DNA of 64,000 nucleotides from NCBI GenBank assembly GCA_028455995.1, contig JABELC010000011.1, positions 434,001 through 498,000 of the forward strand, given 5' to 3'. Below the pieces are notes generated by a model, which worked only from the letters and a program-made list of their open reading frames with translations, had not been told where the DNA came from and searched no databases. The position numbers were made by a program, and so were the translations under genes. The DNA is from Scleromitrula shiraiana (Eukaryota > Ascomycota > Leotiomycetes > Helotiales > Sclerotiniaceae). Positions 49,500 through 60,698 of this stretch are shown piece by piece (the stretch's first letter is position 1; every line of letters begins with the position of its first letter).

Positions 49500-51451
49500 A
49501 TGGGACGGAAGGGAAAGGGGAATGGGATGGTATAGGGTGGGATAGGATAGGATGGGATGGGATGGGATGGGATGGGATTGGGGGATGGCTGAATGATATG
49601 ATATCCTGGGGGTTTTAGGGGTTTATTTTCTTTTTAATTTACTTCACTTTATTTTATTTGTTCTTCTTTATCTTAATAATGATTCATGAATGAAGCATTT
49701 GGGCGCAGCGCAGTTTTTTTGTTCTTCAAAAAAAAATATACCATCTTACGACGATTATGACCAGATTGTATGTAATATTTTATGTAGAGGAGAAATTTAT
49801 TTTGCTTCTTTTAATTAACTATGTTTTTGCAGCTTAGCTGATGATTAATATTAATATATTTGAATGATAGTTGAGGGTGATTTTATATTGGTTGCTTTTG
49901 TGATTGTTTGTTGGAGTGATATGAGTTATGTGAGTGAGGTTTCAATGCGATAAATCATAGGGGATGAGATACGTCATGGAATTCAAGTGCCTAGATGTGA
50001 CTTTTCCATCTATAGCATCCAATCGCAGCTATCTAGATCAGTCAACCCTTCGTGTTTGTTGTTTAGATAGCGTGAATCGAGATAGTAGGTAAATGATGTT
50101 AAAGTGATTGAGATTCACTTCTCGCGAGATTTGACGATGAATCTATAATTGGAGCAATCTTGAACTTTGAATGGGATTTTATCATGAATTATGATTAGTT
50201 CCGCTCGTATCAAGGACTGATTGGTTTACTATGGTGTAGATATGGATATAAGGAGATACGATGGGCGCAATTGATGAATGGGTAGTCAATTGGAACTGGA
50301 AATAAGTGGTTGTGTTTGATATGGTGGTAAGCCAGGATAGTATGGGACGAGATTGATAAGAATCGGATTGTGATTGCAAGTATGTAGCAGGGCAGGGAGA
50401 TAAGGATAAGATTGATAGTAAGACGACGATGAGTTGAGTTGAGTTGAGTTGGGGTTGAGGTTGGGGTGTATATCGCTATGGGTTGTAGACTTGAAATTGA
50501 GGATTAAGTTCAAAAGAATATCGATCTCCGCGGCCACATTATCCAAGTTTGAGATAGGGAGAGAACGGGGATTGTCAGCTAAGGGATAACTTCTTATTTT
50601 GGAGTAAAGGGTATACTCGAGTAGGGTATATTTTATTACTCTGGTATGGTCTTCCACTCACTCACTCACTCATTGCATTGACATTGTCGGTGGATGTGTC
50701 AAGAGATATGAGAGATTTGGCCGCGGAGAAGTATGAATTTATATAACCTTGGATCTAATCTTTAGAGCCGTTTCATTTTGCGTACACGGCCGATATCTCT
50801 TATAGTCTTCTATAATTTTTTTTTTTCTCTTATCTATATCTTGAAAGATAGAAGATAGAGTTTGACATGGCTAACCCTAATTTCCTTTTTGTTTTGGGTT
50901 AGCGTACTTTTTGAAGATAAGAAAATATTTAGGTAATCTTAAATAAAAGTATCAATAGATGGAAAGATCCGTATTTTGACATCACTTGGAGTAATAATAT
51001 CCCATATATTTATAGTCTACTCTTATTATTTAGTGGGTATAATAATAATAATCATAATAATAATAATATATAGAGATAAAATATATTAGGTGTCGAGTTA
51101 TAATATACTAGCGTTGTTCATACGAAAGAAAGAATTTGCATTGTTTGCTTTCTGAGTTCGTCCCCCTTATAATATATAATTATCACTTTAAGGGGCTTAT
51201 CATTTTCAACTCAAACTGACTGATGATTAGGGTGACCGATACAAGGAGTTTACATACATATAATAATATACTGGCATTGTCTGGATTTTCTTTCTTTTGC
51301 CTTTTCAACATTTTCCTTGTTAAAAGATTGACCAGTCGTCTCTCTCCAATAACGAATTGTTCCCAATATCTCTGGTATTTGGCAATCTATAAGAACTAAA
51401 AGAGCGGTCTCAGCCACATTCACACTTGATAGGCGTCATTGCATCCGATAT
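49500..51451. other. Intergenic, no gene seen
   Basis: 3' flank of the giant gene with GGGAT units (49540-49580), AT-rich stretches, GAGTT units (50430-50450) and CACT units (50655-50675). Two CTCCGCGG octamers (50526-50533 plus strand; 50721-50728 minus strand) match the NirA consensus CTCCGHGG but are more than 1 kb from the nitrate transporter. Confidence 0.5.
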
Positions 51452-51480
51452 TTATCATAATACTCTAAATATCCTTATCA
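51452..51480. promoter_or_regulatory. Pair of GATA sites (AreA/NIT2 type)
   Basis: TTATCA (reverse complement TGATAA) occurs at 51452-51457 and 51475-51480, 340-360 bp upstream of the nitrate transporter ATG. NIT2/AreA factors favour two GATA elements within about 30 bp, as here. They mediate nitrogen-starvation activation. The hexamer is short, so chance occurrence is possible. Confidence 0.5.
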
Positions 51481-51535
51481 GGGGCCATCTGTATTCTCCC
51501 TCATCATAGGCGCAGCATAGATTGTAGGAAATTGA

Positions 51536-51543
51536 TCCGCGGA
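51536..51543. promoter_or_regulatory. NIT4/NirA-type palindrome TCCGCGGA
   Basis: A perfect TCCGCGGA octamer, the recognition sequence described for Neurospora NIT4 (the nitrate-specific Zn2Cys6 activator), 272 bp upstream of the nitrate transporter ATG. Together with the GATA pair it predicts nitrate induction and nitrogen repression. Confidence 0.65.
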
Positions 51544-51814
51544 TTTGTTGATTCCTACCCCATGGTTACTATCTTGAAAGATTGATTTCTTTCAAGATTC
51601 AATTGTCCGGAGATGTTTCAATCGAATGAGAGTGTACTGTGCTTGTCTGTTATTATATGAACTCTCTATCTATATACCTTTCGATGTTGAACTTCTTCGT
51701 TCAACTCATCTTCACTATTCATCTTGCTCTGTCTCGATATTGAGCTGGTCGACGACAAGTAATATTTTTCAATAAAATCTTTTGAACTAGAGCCGATATC
51801 ACACTGCCATCAAC

Positions 51815-53696
51815 ATGTTCAAAATCCAAACACTCTGGCAAGCTCCAGAGATTAATCCATTCAATGGGAAAGCTCGTTCTATTCCTATACTCAATCCTTT
51901 CAACAAATATGGCAGAGTATTCTTCTTTTCTTGGTGGGGTTTCCTGATTGCCTTTTGGTCCTGGTAAGATCTACCCGCAATGTTGTCAAGTATTATGACG
52001 AAATCTCACATCATGCTAATCCATGGGATAGGTATGCGTTTCCGCCATTGGTATGATGCAACCTTGTCAACTTTGTTTACATTCTTAACCTAACTTGCGT
52101 CTAGCTATCTCTCACCATCAAAAAAGATCTTCATCTAACTCAAAATGAGATCGCTAATTCTAATATCATTGCCCTTGTCGCCACGTGAGTTCTGTTCAAC
52201 TATCTCTCTTCATTTATATCAGCTACTGACACTTTCAGTCTTCTCGTGCGATTAGTTGCTGGTACATGTTGCGATCGTTTTGGTCCTAGATATACCTTTG
52301 CGGGATGTCTTCTACTTGGGGGCATTCCAACTGCCCTTGCGGGCACCGTTACAACTGCAACTGGTCTTATGATTCTTAGGTTCTTCATTGGTATCCTTGG
52401 TGGCTCTTTTGTTCCGTGTCAAGTATGGTCAACTGGTTTCTTTGATAATAATATTGTCGGAACTGCCAATGCTTTAACGGGTGGTTGGGGTAATGCGTAA
52501 GTATTCTATTCCATGTTTATCCGCTTGATAGTCGTACTAATTCATTGTGCATTTAGTGGAGGAGGAATAACATATTTCGTCATGCCAGCTATCGTCGATT
52601 CGCTTATGTTCAACCAAGGACTTTCCGCTCATATTGCCTGGAGAGTATCCTTCATCGTACCCTTCATCCTCATTACCGTCACCGCAATCTCAATGCTCAT
52701 CCTTTGTCCTGATACTCCTCATGGAAACTGGTCACAGAGACATCTCATCGACCAATATGAACATAATATACCAGCTCACGATATTTCTTCGATGGGCGAT
52801 GTTGTTGATATACCAGGCTCTATCATCGATCCCAAACCTCCTATCTCCTCAAATACCTCTACCTATGATGCTGAGAAATATCCCAATGAAAAAGCCAAAC
52901 CTGCCGAAATCAGCCCCCCTTTGTTTAGTCAGGGAACTCAAGTTGGTTCTCGAGATGTAGCACAGGGTGATACCATACAGAAATTCTCGTTCAGCGAGTC
53001 TCTCCATACAGTTATTACCGTCAAAACCCTCACACTCGCATCCTGTTACTTCTGTTCTTGTAAGCAAAACAAGCTCTTTCCTCTAACCTCCTCTTTTCAT
53101 CACATCATAGAAAAATAATACTAAGGCAAAATCTAGTCGGCGCCGAACTAGCAATAAACAGTATCCTGGGGTCTTATTACCTCCACAACTTTCACACCCT
53201 AACGCAAACCACAAGCGGTAACTACGCCGCGCTCTTCGGCCTTCTCAACATCGTTTTCCGACCTCTCGGTGGCATCGTCTCTGATATTCTCTACAAATAC
53301 ACCAAATCCCTCTCTTCGAAAGGCCACCTCCTACACATCACCTCCCTCCTAACCGCTCTCTTCCTACTTCTGATTGGCTTCTTGAATCCTCATAACAAGA
53401 ATACTATGCTCGCTCTTACATCACTAATGGCATTATTCCTAGAAGCGAGTAACGGGATGAACTTTTCGCTAGTGCCGCATACACATCCGGCGAATAATGG
53501 GATGGTTAGTGGGGTTGTGGGCGCGAGTGGGAATCTCGGAGGGATCGTTTTTGCGATTATTTTTAGGTTTGTGGCTGTTGGGGGGAGGTTTGAGAAGGGA
53601 TTTTGGATACTGGGAGTTGTTATGGGGGCAGTTAATTTGGTGTGCTGGGGGCTAGCTGGGATGGGGAAGGGGTGGAAGAGAGGGGAAGAGCAGTGA
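51815..53696 (+). CDS. nrtA: High-affinity nitrate transporter, MFS NNP family (CrnA/NrtA)
   Basis: Exons 51815-51963, 52032-52050 (19-nt micro-exon), 52105-52184, 52239-52496, 52557-53059 and 53137-53696 encode 522 residues. It imports nitrate across the plasma membrane with protons. Visible features: N-terminal NPFNKYGRVFFFSWWGFLIA; the first substrate arginine in LLVRLVAGTCCDRFGPR; nitrate signature 1 in GGWGNAGGGITYFVMPAI; a long hydrophilic loop between helices 6 and 7 (about residues 255-345); the second substrate arginine in NIVFRPLGGIVSD; and nitrate signature 2 in VGASGNLGGIVFAIIFR. Length is normal for the family (about 500). All five introns restore conserved sequence. The promoter holds NIT4- and GATA-type sites. 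Nitrate and nitrite reductase genes are not in the window, so it is not part of a full nitrate cluster here. Confidence 0.93.
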
Positions 53697-54151
53697 TAGG
53701 GTTAGTAATTAGAATCCAAGGGGTTCGCTCTCGGGTTTATATTGTGCATGTTAAGTCGTTTTATATTTGGATTTCTTGCCGACTAGTAAAATATCAAATT
53801 CTTTTTCCACCGCATAAATTAGATAGAGATGAAAGAGAGTTGGCATATTAGAATTTTTGAATGACGAGATGTTAATTAGAGAGTTTTAGATCTTTTTCAA
53901 TAAACCTCAAACTTATCCATTCAACCATTGTAACCAGAACTCGAATAAGACGCTGACAAAGACGAAATTGGAAGGTTACAAGATACCTTGCTTGCCAGCA
54001 CGTGGTGGCGTAAGCGCAGCCGCACCGTCAACCTCACTCATTTCGAACCCCGCATTCACAATACTCATGAGGCTCTACTCGTTTCAAGGCAAACTAATTT
54101 AATTTGGTCTCTGGTATCAATTCATTTGTTTACTGACACTACGAGACTCAA
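53697..54151. other. Intergenic, no gene seen
   Basis: Short spacer carrying the 3' end of the nitrate transporter and the promoter of the NLR gene. No repeat or motif recognised. Confidence 0.5.
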
Positions 54152-57100
54152 ATGGATCCTCTAAGCGTTATCGCCAGCGCCACTGATGCGATCCAGATGA
54201 GCCAGCGACTCTTCCAGGTTTTGTATAAATTTCGAGACAATGTTTCTACAGATGTACTGAAGCTTATGGATCTATTGTCGAAATTTCAAGCTATGTTTGA
54301 AATAATCATCCAAATTCTGAGATCGAATAGACTCCCCACAGATGGACGGAGAGAAGATATTCATCCTATGTTACCTCCCATAATTTTGAATTGCAAAGAA
54401 GTTCTGCAGGAGCTGGAGAAAACGTTTTCGCGCGTCGATAATGTTAGAACTACTGGGCTGAACCGAATTAATTACGTTTCTATAAAGGGCGACATTAGGC
54501 AATACATCCGCCGTCTAGAAGTTTCCAAGCAGAACCTAATGCTTTGTATTCAGGTGGTTCAATTAGAATACACGCTCCAAGGTATATGGTAAAGTTTTTA
54601 TTTATTGCGCTTCTTACTGATGTTTTTTCTGAGTTAAATCGAGCTGACTATTTCAGACAAGAAGAGGCAAGAAATTAATAGATGGCTGAATGCTACTAAT
54701 CAATCAGCAAATCTTCGTAAGGCAAGAGAGCGACAAACTTCTGGCACTGATGACTGGGTTCTTGATAGTGTTGAGTTCTCTAATTGGATTTCGAGCCCAC
54801 ATTCATTCTTATATCTTTATGGCTCTCGTAAGTCGCGAGTATTATAAACACATACCATGTATTAACTTCCTCAACAGCTGGATGCGGTAAAACTATAATC
54901 TTGTACTATACTCACCATTATTGATATAACGGAATAACTGCTGATGCTATAGCTCTAAAATTGTTGATCATATCATGAACCGTTGTTCTCCGACAATAGA
55001 TCGAGAAGTTACTGAACAAACAGCAATTGCATACTTTTACTTTAGCCATACCTCGACAAATCAATTGCTTCGATCTCTTGTAGCGCAGCTCTTCAGCCAA
55101 ACTCGCGAACAGTGCAACACGCTAGAGGCCTTATATTCAGATTCTTTGAACAAGCAGCTGCAACCGTCAGACAAGAGCCTATTGCTGATACTTCAAAATC
55201 TTCTCGAAAATTTCAAGGACTCGTACATCCTAATTGATGCACTAGATGAATGCCTAGATTATGATAATCTTTATTCCAGTCTTGAAACAATCAATAGTTT
55301 CCAGATCGAAAATTTTCGCCTCCTCACCACAAGCCGACGATGGGAAGACAGATTTGCAACGCAGATTATTAGTATCAAAATAGGTCTTACAACTTCTCGC
55401 AACTATCTCATTCGAAAATATTGTCAGGATAGATTTCAAGAATCTCGTTTCAATAAGTGGCCTCTCCTTATTCAAAAAGGGATTGAAGAGCTTGTGGTTA
55501 AACAAGCCAACGGGCGGTATGTAGACATCAAGATCTTGTGAAAAATTAGCTAACCACGTGAGCAGTATTACTTGGGCTACTCTTTTATTTAAAATCCTCG
55601 AAGGAACATCTTCTCCTCGCCAATTTCGACGTACTCTAGCATCGATACCGGATACAACCGATGGAATGTACGAGAGAATCTTGTGTGACATTGACAATCG
55701 TGACGCAAACCAAGCGAGGAGAATTTTCAGGTGGTTGTATGCTTCACTTCGAACACTACATCTTGAAGAAGTTGCGGAGATAGTAGCTCTTGATCTTGAT
55801 TCTGAAAAGTTTGGACTTCCACGGGAGGAAGGATTGTTGTTGCCAGAGGAAATCTTTGATCTCGTCCATAACCTGATTGAAGGTAGACCGGCACCCGAAT
55901 CTGTCTCCATTGAAATCTCGTTTGTTCATGACTCGTTTTCGGAATTTCTTTCTTCGCAGAGAATAAAGGAAGGACCAGCTGCGTTTTATCATATACCTAT
56001 TGATTCCAATCAATTTGCCCTGGAGATGTGCCTTACATATCTTCATAAGTTTGATAGTGCCGATAGTATCTTGCCAGAAACATTCTCGACATTTCCACTG
56101 GCAGAATATGCTTCTAAATTCTGGATCCAGCATGCCTTCAAGCTAGAACATGACTCAAACAAAATCGATTTCGACCCCAATATCAGACACCTTGTTTTGA
56201 ACCTGCTTCGCCGACCGGAAACTTTTACAAACTGGGTTCGCTTATATGACCTTAACGATCCCTCGAAAAAGTTTCCGCATACAGAAACTCTCCAAAACGT
56301 TCCTCAGCCACTATATTACATGTCGCTCGCTGGTCTACCGAGCTTTGTGGAATGGTTGTTAGCAGAAGATGGAAATCACAAGATAAATGAAGTAGGTGGG
56401 CAATTTGGTTCCGCGTTACAAGCAGCTGCGGCACAAGGTCATATAGAAGTCGTGAAAATTCTACTTGCAAATGGTGCCAATGTGAATTTAGAAGGTGGAA
56501 GTTACGGAAGTCCTTTACAGGCAGCAATAACAGGTGACCAAATTTCAGTTGTACTTCTTCTACTTGAGCATGGAGCAGATGTCAATTTGCAAGGGGGCTT
56601 ATATGGCAATCCCCTTCAGGCCGCAGCAGTGATTGGGCAAGTTTATGTGACAGAACGTCTTCTAGAACATGGCGCATGTGTTGATTCGATAGGAGGGCAC
56701 TACGGCGCTGCCTTACAAGCAGCTATTGCTACAGGCAATGATAGTGTTGCTACGCTTCTTATTGAAGCAGGCGCCTCTGTAAATACAACAGGGGGTTTTT
56801 ATGGAAGTCCACTGGTGGCAGCCGTTATTGAAGGCCATGAACATATGGTTCAGAAACTAGTAGATCACATGGCTAATGTTTATGTCGAGCGGTTTCCCAA
56901 CCGAACTCTGGTTCATGAGGCGGCTAGCTTGGGCCATGCAGAAATTGTGCGTATTTTAATTCAAGCCAAGCTCAAAGTCTCATCAGTGGATAACTCAGAG
57001 AGAACTGCTCTTCATTATGCTGCGGCTAAAGGTTATGACTCTGTGCTTGGTCTATTACTTCAGCACGGGGTTGAAATTGATGCAAAAGACAAAGACGGGA

Positions 57101-58977
57101 TGACAGCATTGCATTGTGCGGCGGATGGTGGCTTTACTACGACGGTCAAAATTCTACTAGATAGTGGGGCTAATATTGATGCCATTGACCGTCAAAGATC
57201 TACCGCATTGCATCTTGCGATACAGAGGCGACATGGAGATGTTCATCGCTTGTTGATCGATCTTGGTGCGAGGCTGGATATAGCAAATAGTGAGAAATTG
57301 ACTGCTGCTCAAGTGGCATTCGGGATGAATCTCAACCCTAGGTGGTTTCGTGTTGATAAGAGAAAAACTAGAAAGTTAACCAGAGGTCATCAAGCCTTAA
57401 GTGTGCAAGTATTGAAAAGAAAACCTGGTGTGGAGACACAAAAAGTCAGTCTCTTATTTTTGATCACCAGACAACAACGCTTGCAAGATTCTGATTTTTA
57501 GCAGGAAAAGTATCGCTTCATATTCAAGAAAACTTTTGATCTAGATCAAAGAAATGGGCGCCGTCGGGAAAGTCGTCTCTTGAGGGAGTATGATGTCTTG
57601 CAAAGACTGCGTCATCCAAATATTGTTGAGTTCCTAGGCTACAAGGAGAGAAGAGGAGAAGGGCGACTTTTCATGGAATATTGCACAAAAGGTGACCTTT
57701 CGTGTTACATTAAACCAGACCCAAATTTCAGCGCAGAGGAATCAAGCGAGGAACTATCGTCCTTGACCGAACAATCTAAGAGCAGCAATAGTAGTGCTTC
57801 GGACAATTCAAGTCTCAGCTCAGACGGCAGTATTAGTGACCAGTTACAGTCTCAAACATTCCAAAGACCTTCTCTGACTTGTCAAGACTTGTGGCATATT
57901 CTCCTGCAGCTTTCATCAGCATTGATGTATTGTCATCATGGATTATTGGAAGAGAATGGGGAGGTATCCTTTAGACTTCCATGGCAGACGATTCTGCATC
58001 GAGATATTAAACCTGCGAATGGTATTTAATCTGATAGCTCTAGCAATTGTTTGTCACTCACTGATGTAAGCAGTTGTTCTCACGAAAAACGACCGCAATC
58101 TCCTCATCACAAAACTTTGTGATCTAGGTCTCGCAAAAGTTTTTGATGCAAACTTGAGGCAGACACGAGGAATAGGCAGTCGTAAATACATGCCTCCTGT
58201 GAGTACCAATACATCAGTGTGAGCTAAATTTAACAGCATATAGGAAGTTATTGACCGAAATGAACCCTGGACTCCAAAAGGTGACATATTTGCTTTAGGA
58301 GGTCAGACATAATAAGAATCCTTGACAACTTCAAGCTAATAAACTATATAGCAACCATCAAAGATCTGAATCTTCGTCCAGTTAGCGACCTAACCATTTC
58401 CAGCACTGATAAAATCCCCAATTTTCTGGAATGTGAACAGAATCTACAAACAATGCTTGATAGCTGCACCGCGACTATAGCAGAAGATCGACCAAGCAGC
58501 CTAATAATCCTGCAAAGCGCCAGAGATAATCTCGCTATGCTCCCACACGACGACAAATGGCACTTCAGTATCGGTGAGCCATCTCAGAGCTATAGATTTC
58601 CCCTGAAGGCGATTCTTGAGTGTTTGGAGGGCTTGTTCTATTCAATATCACAAATGAACCTGAGTCATTGGCATGAAATTGGATGGGTCTCCAGATTTCA
58701 AGTCCTTTGGAAAGACGTTGGGCTCGAAGCCGGGAAAACAATTCTGTGGAACGACCATGAAAACAGTTACCTGAGACTTCTGCTACGTCGTCTAGAGACG
58801 AGAAAACATGCGAGTTCAGAGGCATCTGATGAAGACCTATGGCAACCAAGAATCGTTGCCTTGGATGGAGAAAGCATTCACACCGGTTGTCGATGGAACA
58901 CATGGATGTTATCAGCACTTGATTTAGCGAAGATCATGAGAATTGAATTCTTAAGAACAAACCTCAACAGACTTTGA
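54152..58977 (+). CDS. NLR: NACHT NTPase with ankyrin repeats and C-terminal protein kinase
   Basis: Nine exons: 54152-54581, 54657-54827, 54878-54902, 54953-55516, 55566-57444, 57502-58021, 58074-58198, 58244-58301, 58352-58977; 1,465 residues. Residues 1-145: helical N-terminal domain opening MDPLSVIASATDAIQMSQ, as in fungal STAND proteins. NACHT: Walker A GSPGCGKT (about 200-207), assembled across a 50-bp intron, and Walker B YILIDALDEC (about 300-309). Winged-helix-like segment to about 650. About ten ankyrin repeats (about 670-985), the first five sharing GGxYGxxLQAA. Kinase (about 1000-1290): weak glycine loop (RGHQALSVQV), candidate Lys in FIFKKTFD, helix C Glu in REYDVL, a 45-residue Ser-rich insert, HRDIKPAN, DLGLAK, MPPEV, GDIFALG and EDRPSS. 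The tail of about 150 residues is not recognised. STAND proteins oligomerise on ligand sensing; here the output appears to be phosphorylation. Its 3' neighbour, convergent by 200 bp, is a HeLo-like pseudokinase and a plausible partner. No frame breaks with these splice sites. Confidence 0.82.
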
Positions 58978-59177
58978 ACTATACCTTTGATGAAACTAGA
59001 TATCAACGACATCACATGAGATGCGACGAGTAGTGCAAGCTGTCGGGCCACCTGCAAGAGTGTGTTTCCCACCAGATAGTTGTCTAATCAAGCAAAGAAA
59101 GGTGGAATTTTTAGATAATCAGTTTAGTATTGGATTAGAAAGTACCAAGATCGAAACAACACATTACTACCGAATTA

Positions 59178-60698
59178 TCAAACTTGAACAGCCTCAATCG
59201 ATGACTTAATGAATGTAATAAACTTCATCCCCATTTCCACTCGATCTCCTTCAGAAAATGAAATTGATGCCGAGTTGGCTTCCAAGCACGTCAAACACGT
59301 AACAAAGACCTGCGCCAAGGTATCTCCTACAGCTGCTGGTAAAGCTTTCTCTGCCATCTTCTTAATCATACTTTGCATCACTTTTCCGTCCAAATCATTC
59401 AAATTGTGTCGCAGGATTTTTTCCTCGGTGGACTCTTCAGGATCTTCTTCTTCTCCATCTTCCGTATCGACATCTGCCGAGACAAATTTCACCTCACTAA
59501 GTTTGATCATATCTCGTATCAATTGTGATGGCCTTGATTGTCCACTTGTAGATTTTATCAACAGTGGATTCCACAGAAGTATCTCCAGCATGCAGACACC
59601 CAGACTATAGATATCATGGCCCATAATGTACTTTGCCTCGGCGCGAGGTACCTGTCTCTCGGGGTGTTGATACAATCGACTAGCCCAGTTGCTAGCACCA
59701 GATAGGTCCGTGGCAGCACTTTCATTTCGTGCGTAACGCCAATTAGTAAGGAATAAAGCTGAGTCTGTGGTGCTCGACCTATCTGAACCAGTTATGGATT
59801 CGGCTAAGATGATGTTACTAGAGCTGATGTTCTTATGTACCATTTGGAGTTCTCCATGAACATGAAGAACAGCACTAGCAAGTTGCGCGCACAGTGCAAT
59901 ACGGCGATTGAGCGATGGTGGAGAAGAAATGGAATTTTGCAATGCCTGTTGCAGGGGACCTTTGAGTGATGTATCTTCTGGGACGGAGAATACAAGCTCA
60001 TAAGGAGATGCGGCAACACTTGAAGTATTTTTGCGGAAACCGACAAAAGTCAAAATTCCTGGCGAGGGATGTGCTGATCCTAGGATCTCTGCCAACTTCT
60101 CAACATCCCTCCTATTCTCGGAGTAATTTTTCTCGATCAGAAAACTCCCACCGCCTTCCCTTACTCGCCCCATTGGTTGCGCGAGATCGCAATAACAGAG
60201 ACGAACATCGTTGGTGAACTTTTCCTTCTCATCAATGATCTTGAATGTGTCTGTTGATAGCAGTCTGGCAGAAGGAATAATTATCTTCGCTTGAGCAATT
60301 AAGACATGTTCGAAAAAGTCCTTTTGCAAATACTTCAATCTCTTGGCTTTCACTTCCACCTTATGCTGCTTCCTCTTGAAGCCAAAAAATGAAGTAGCAT
60401 CCGGATCAAGTTTATCGAGAAGAGTCAAAATCTCAAAAACAAGGACCTGCATCTCCTGGAAATTCTCGTCCAGGTGTTTCGCAACCTCTTTATTTGTAGC
60501 ATCTCTACAGATGGATTGGCCAAGTAGGAATTGCTCGCGCAATTTTACGCGGGATGATTCCACCGACAAGAATTTGATATCTTGCACTACATTTTCGAGG
60601 TTCTTATAATCTTCGATGCGGCGTGCCAACTCACTGCCTTTCAGAAGTAGTAGATCGATTGTGGAGAGGCTTGCAAATGCTAGGCTTACAGGATCCAT
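59178..60698 (-). CDS. HeLo-like domain fused to a pseudokinase (MLKL-like layout)
   Basis: Single exon, 506 residues, starting MDPVSLAFASLSTIDLLLL. Residues 1 to about 150 are all-helical with a hydrophobic first helix and resemble the HeLo/prion-inhibition-and-propagation domain group of fungal cell-death executors. Residues about 165-500 have a kinase fold: FLIEKNY (possible beta-3 Lys), VEKLAEIL (helix C), a hinge at YELVFSVPED, MVHKNISSSNIIL in place of the HRDxKxxN loop (catalytic Asp replaced by Asn), LTNWRYAR in place of DFG, YQHPERQ (APE-like) and GHDIYSLGVCMLEILLW. Loss of both catalytic aspartates predicts an inactive kinase. An acidic insert (DVDTEDGEEEDPEESTEE) lies near 415. Mammalian and plant MLKL pair a four-helix bundle with a pseudokinase in the same order. 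By analogy it may be a membrane-disrupting executor released by a kinase; the adjacent NLR carries one. The HeLo assignment rests on pattern, not alignment. Confidence 0.78.
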   Translation of the reverse strand: MDPVSLAFASLSTIDLLLLKGSELARRIEDYKNLENVVQDIKFLSVESSRVKLREQFLLGQSICRDATNKEVAKHLDENFQEMQVLVFEILTLLDKLDPDATSFFGFKRKQHKVEVKAKRLKYLQKDFFEHVLIAQAKIIIPSARLLSTDTFKIIDEKEKFTNDVRLCYCDLAQPMGRVREGGGSFLIEKNYSENRRDVEKLAEILGSAHPSPGILTFVGFRKNTSSVAASPYELVFSVPEDTSLKGPLQQALQNSISSPPSLNRRIALCAQLASAVLHVHGELQMVHKNISSSNIILAESITGSDRSSTTDSALFLTNWRYARNESAATDLSGASNWASRLYQHPERQVPRAEAKYIMGHDIYSLGVCMLEILLWNPLLIKSTSGQSRPSQLIRDMIKLSEVKFVSADVDTEDGEEEDPEESTEEKILRHNLNDLDGKVMQSMIKKMAEKALPAAVGDTLAQVFVTCLTCLEANSASISFSEGDRVEMGMKFITFIKSSIEAVQV

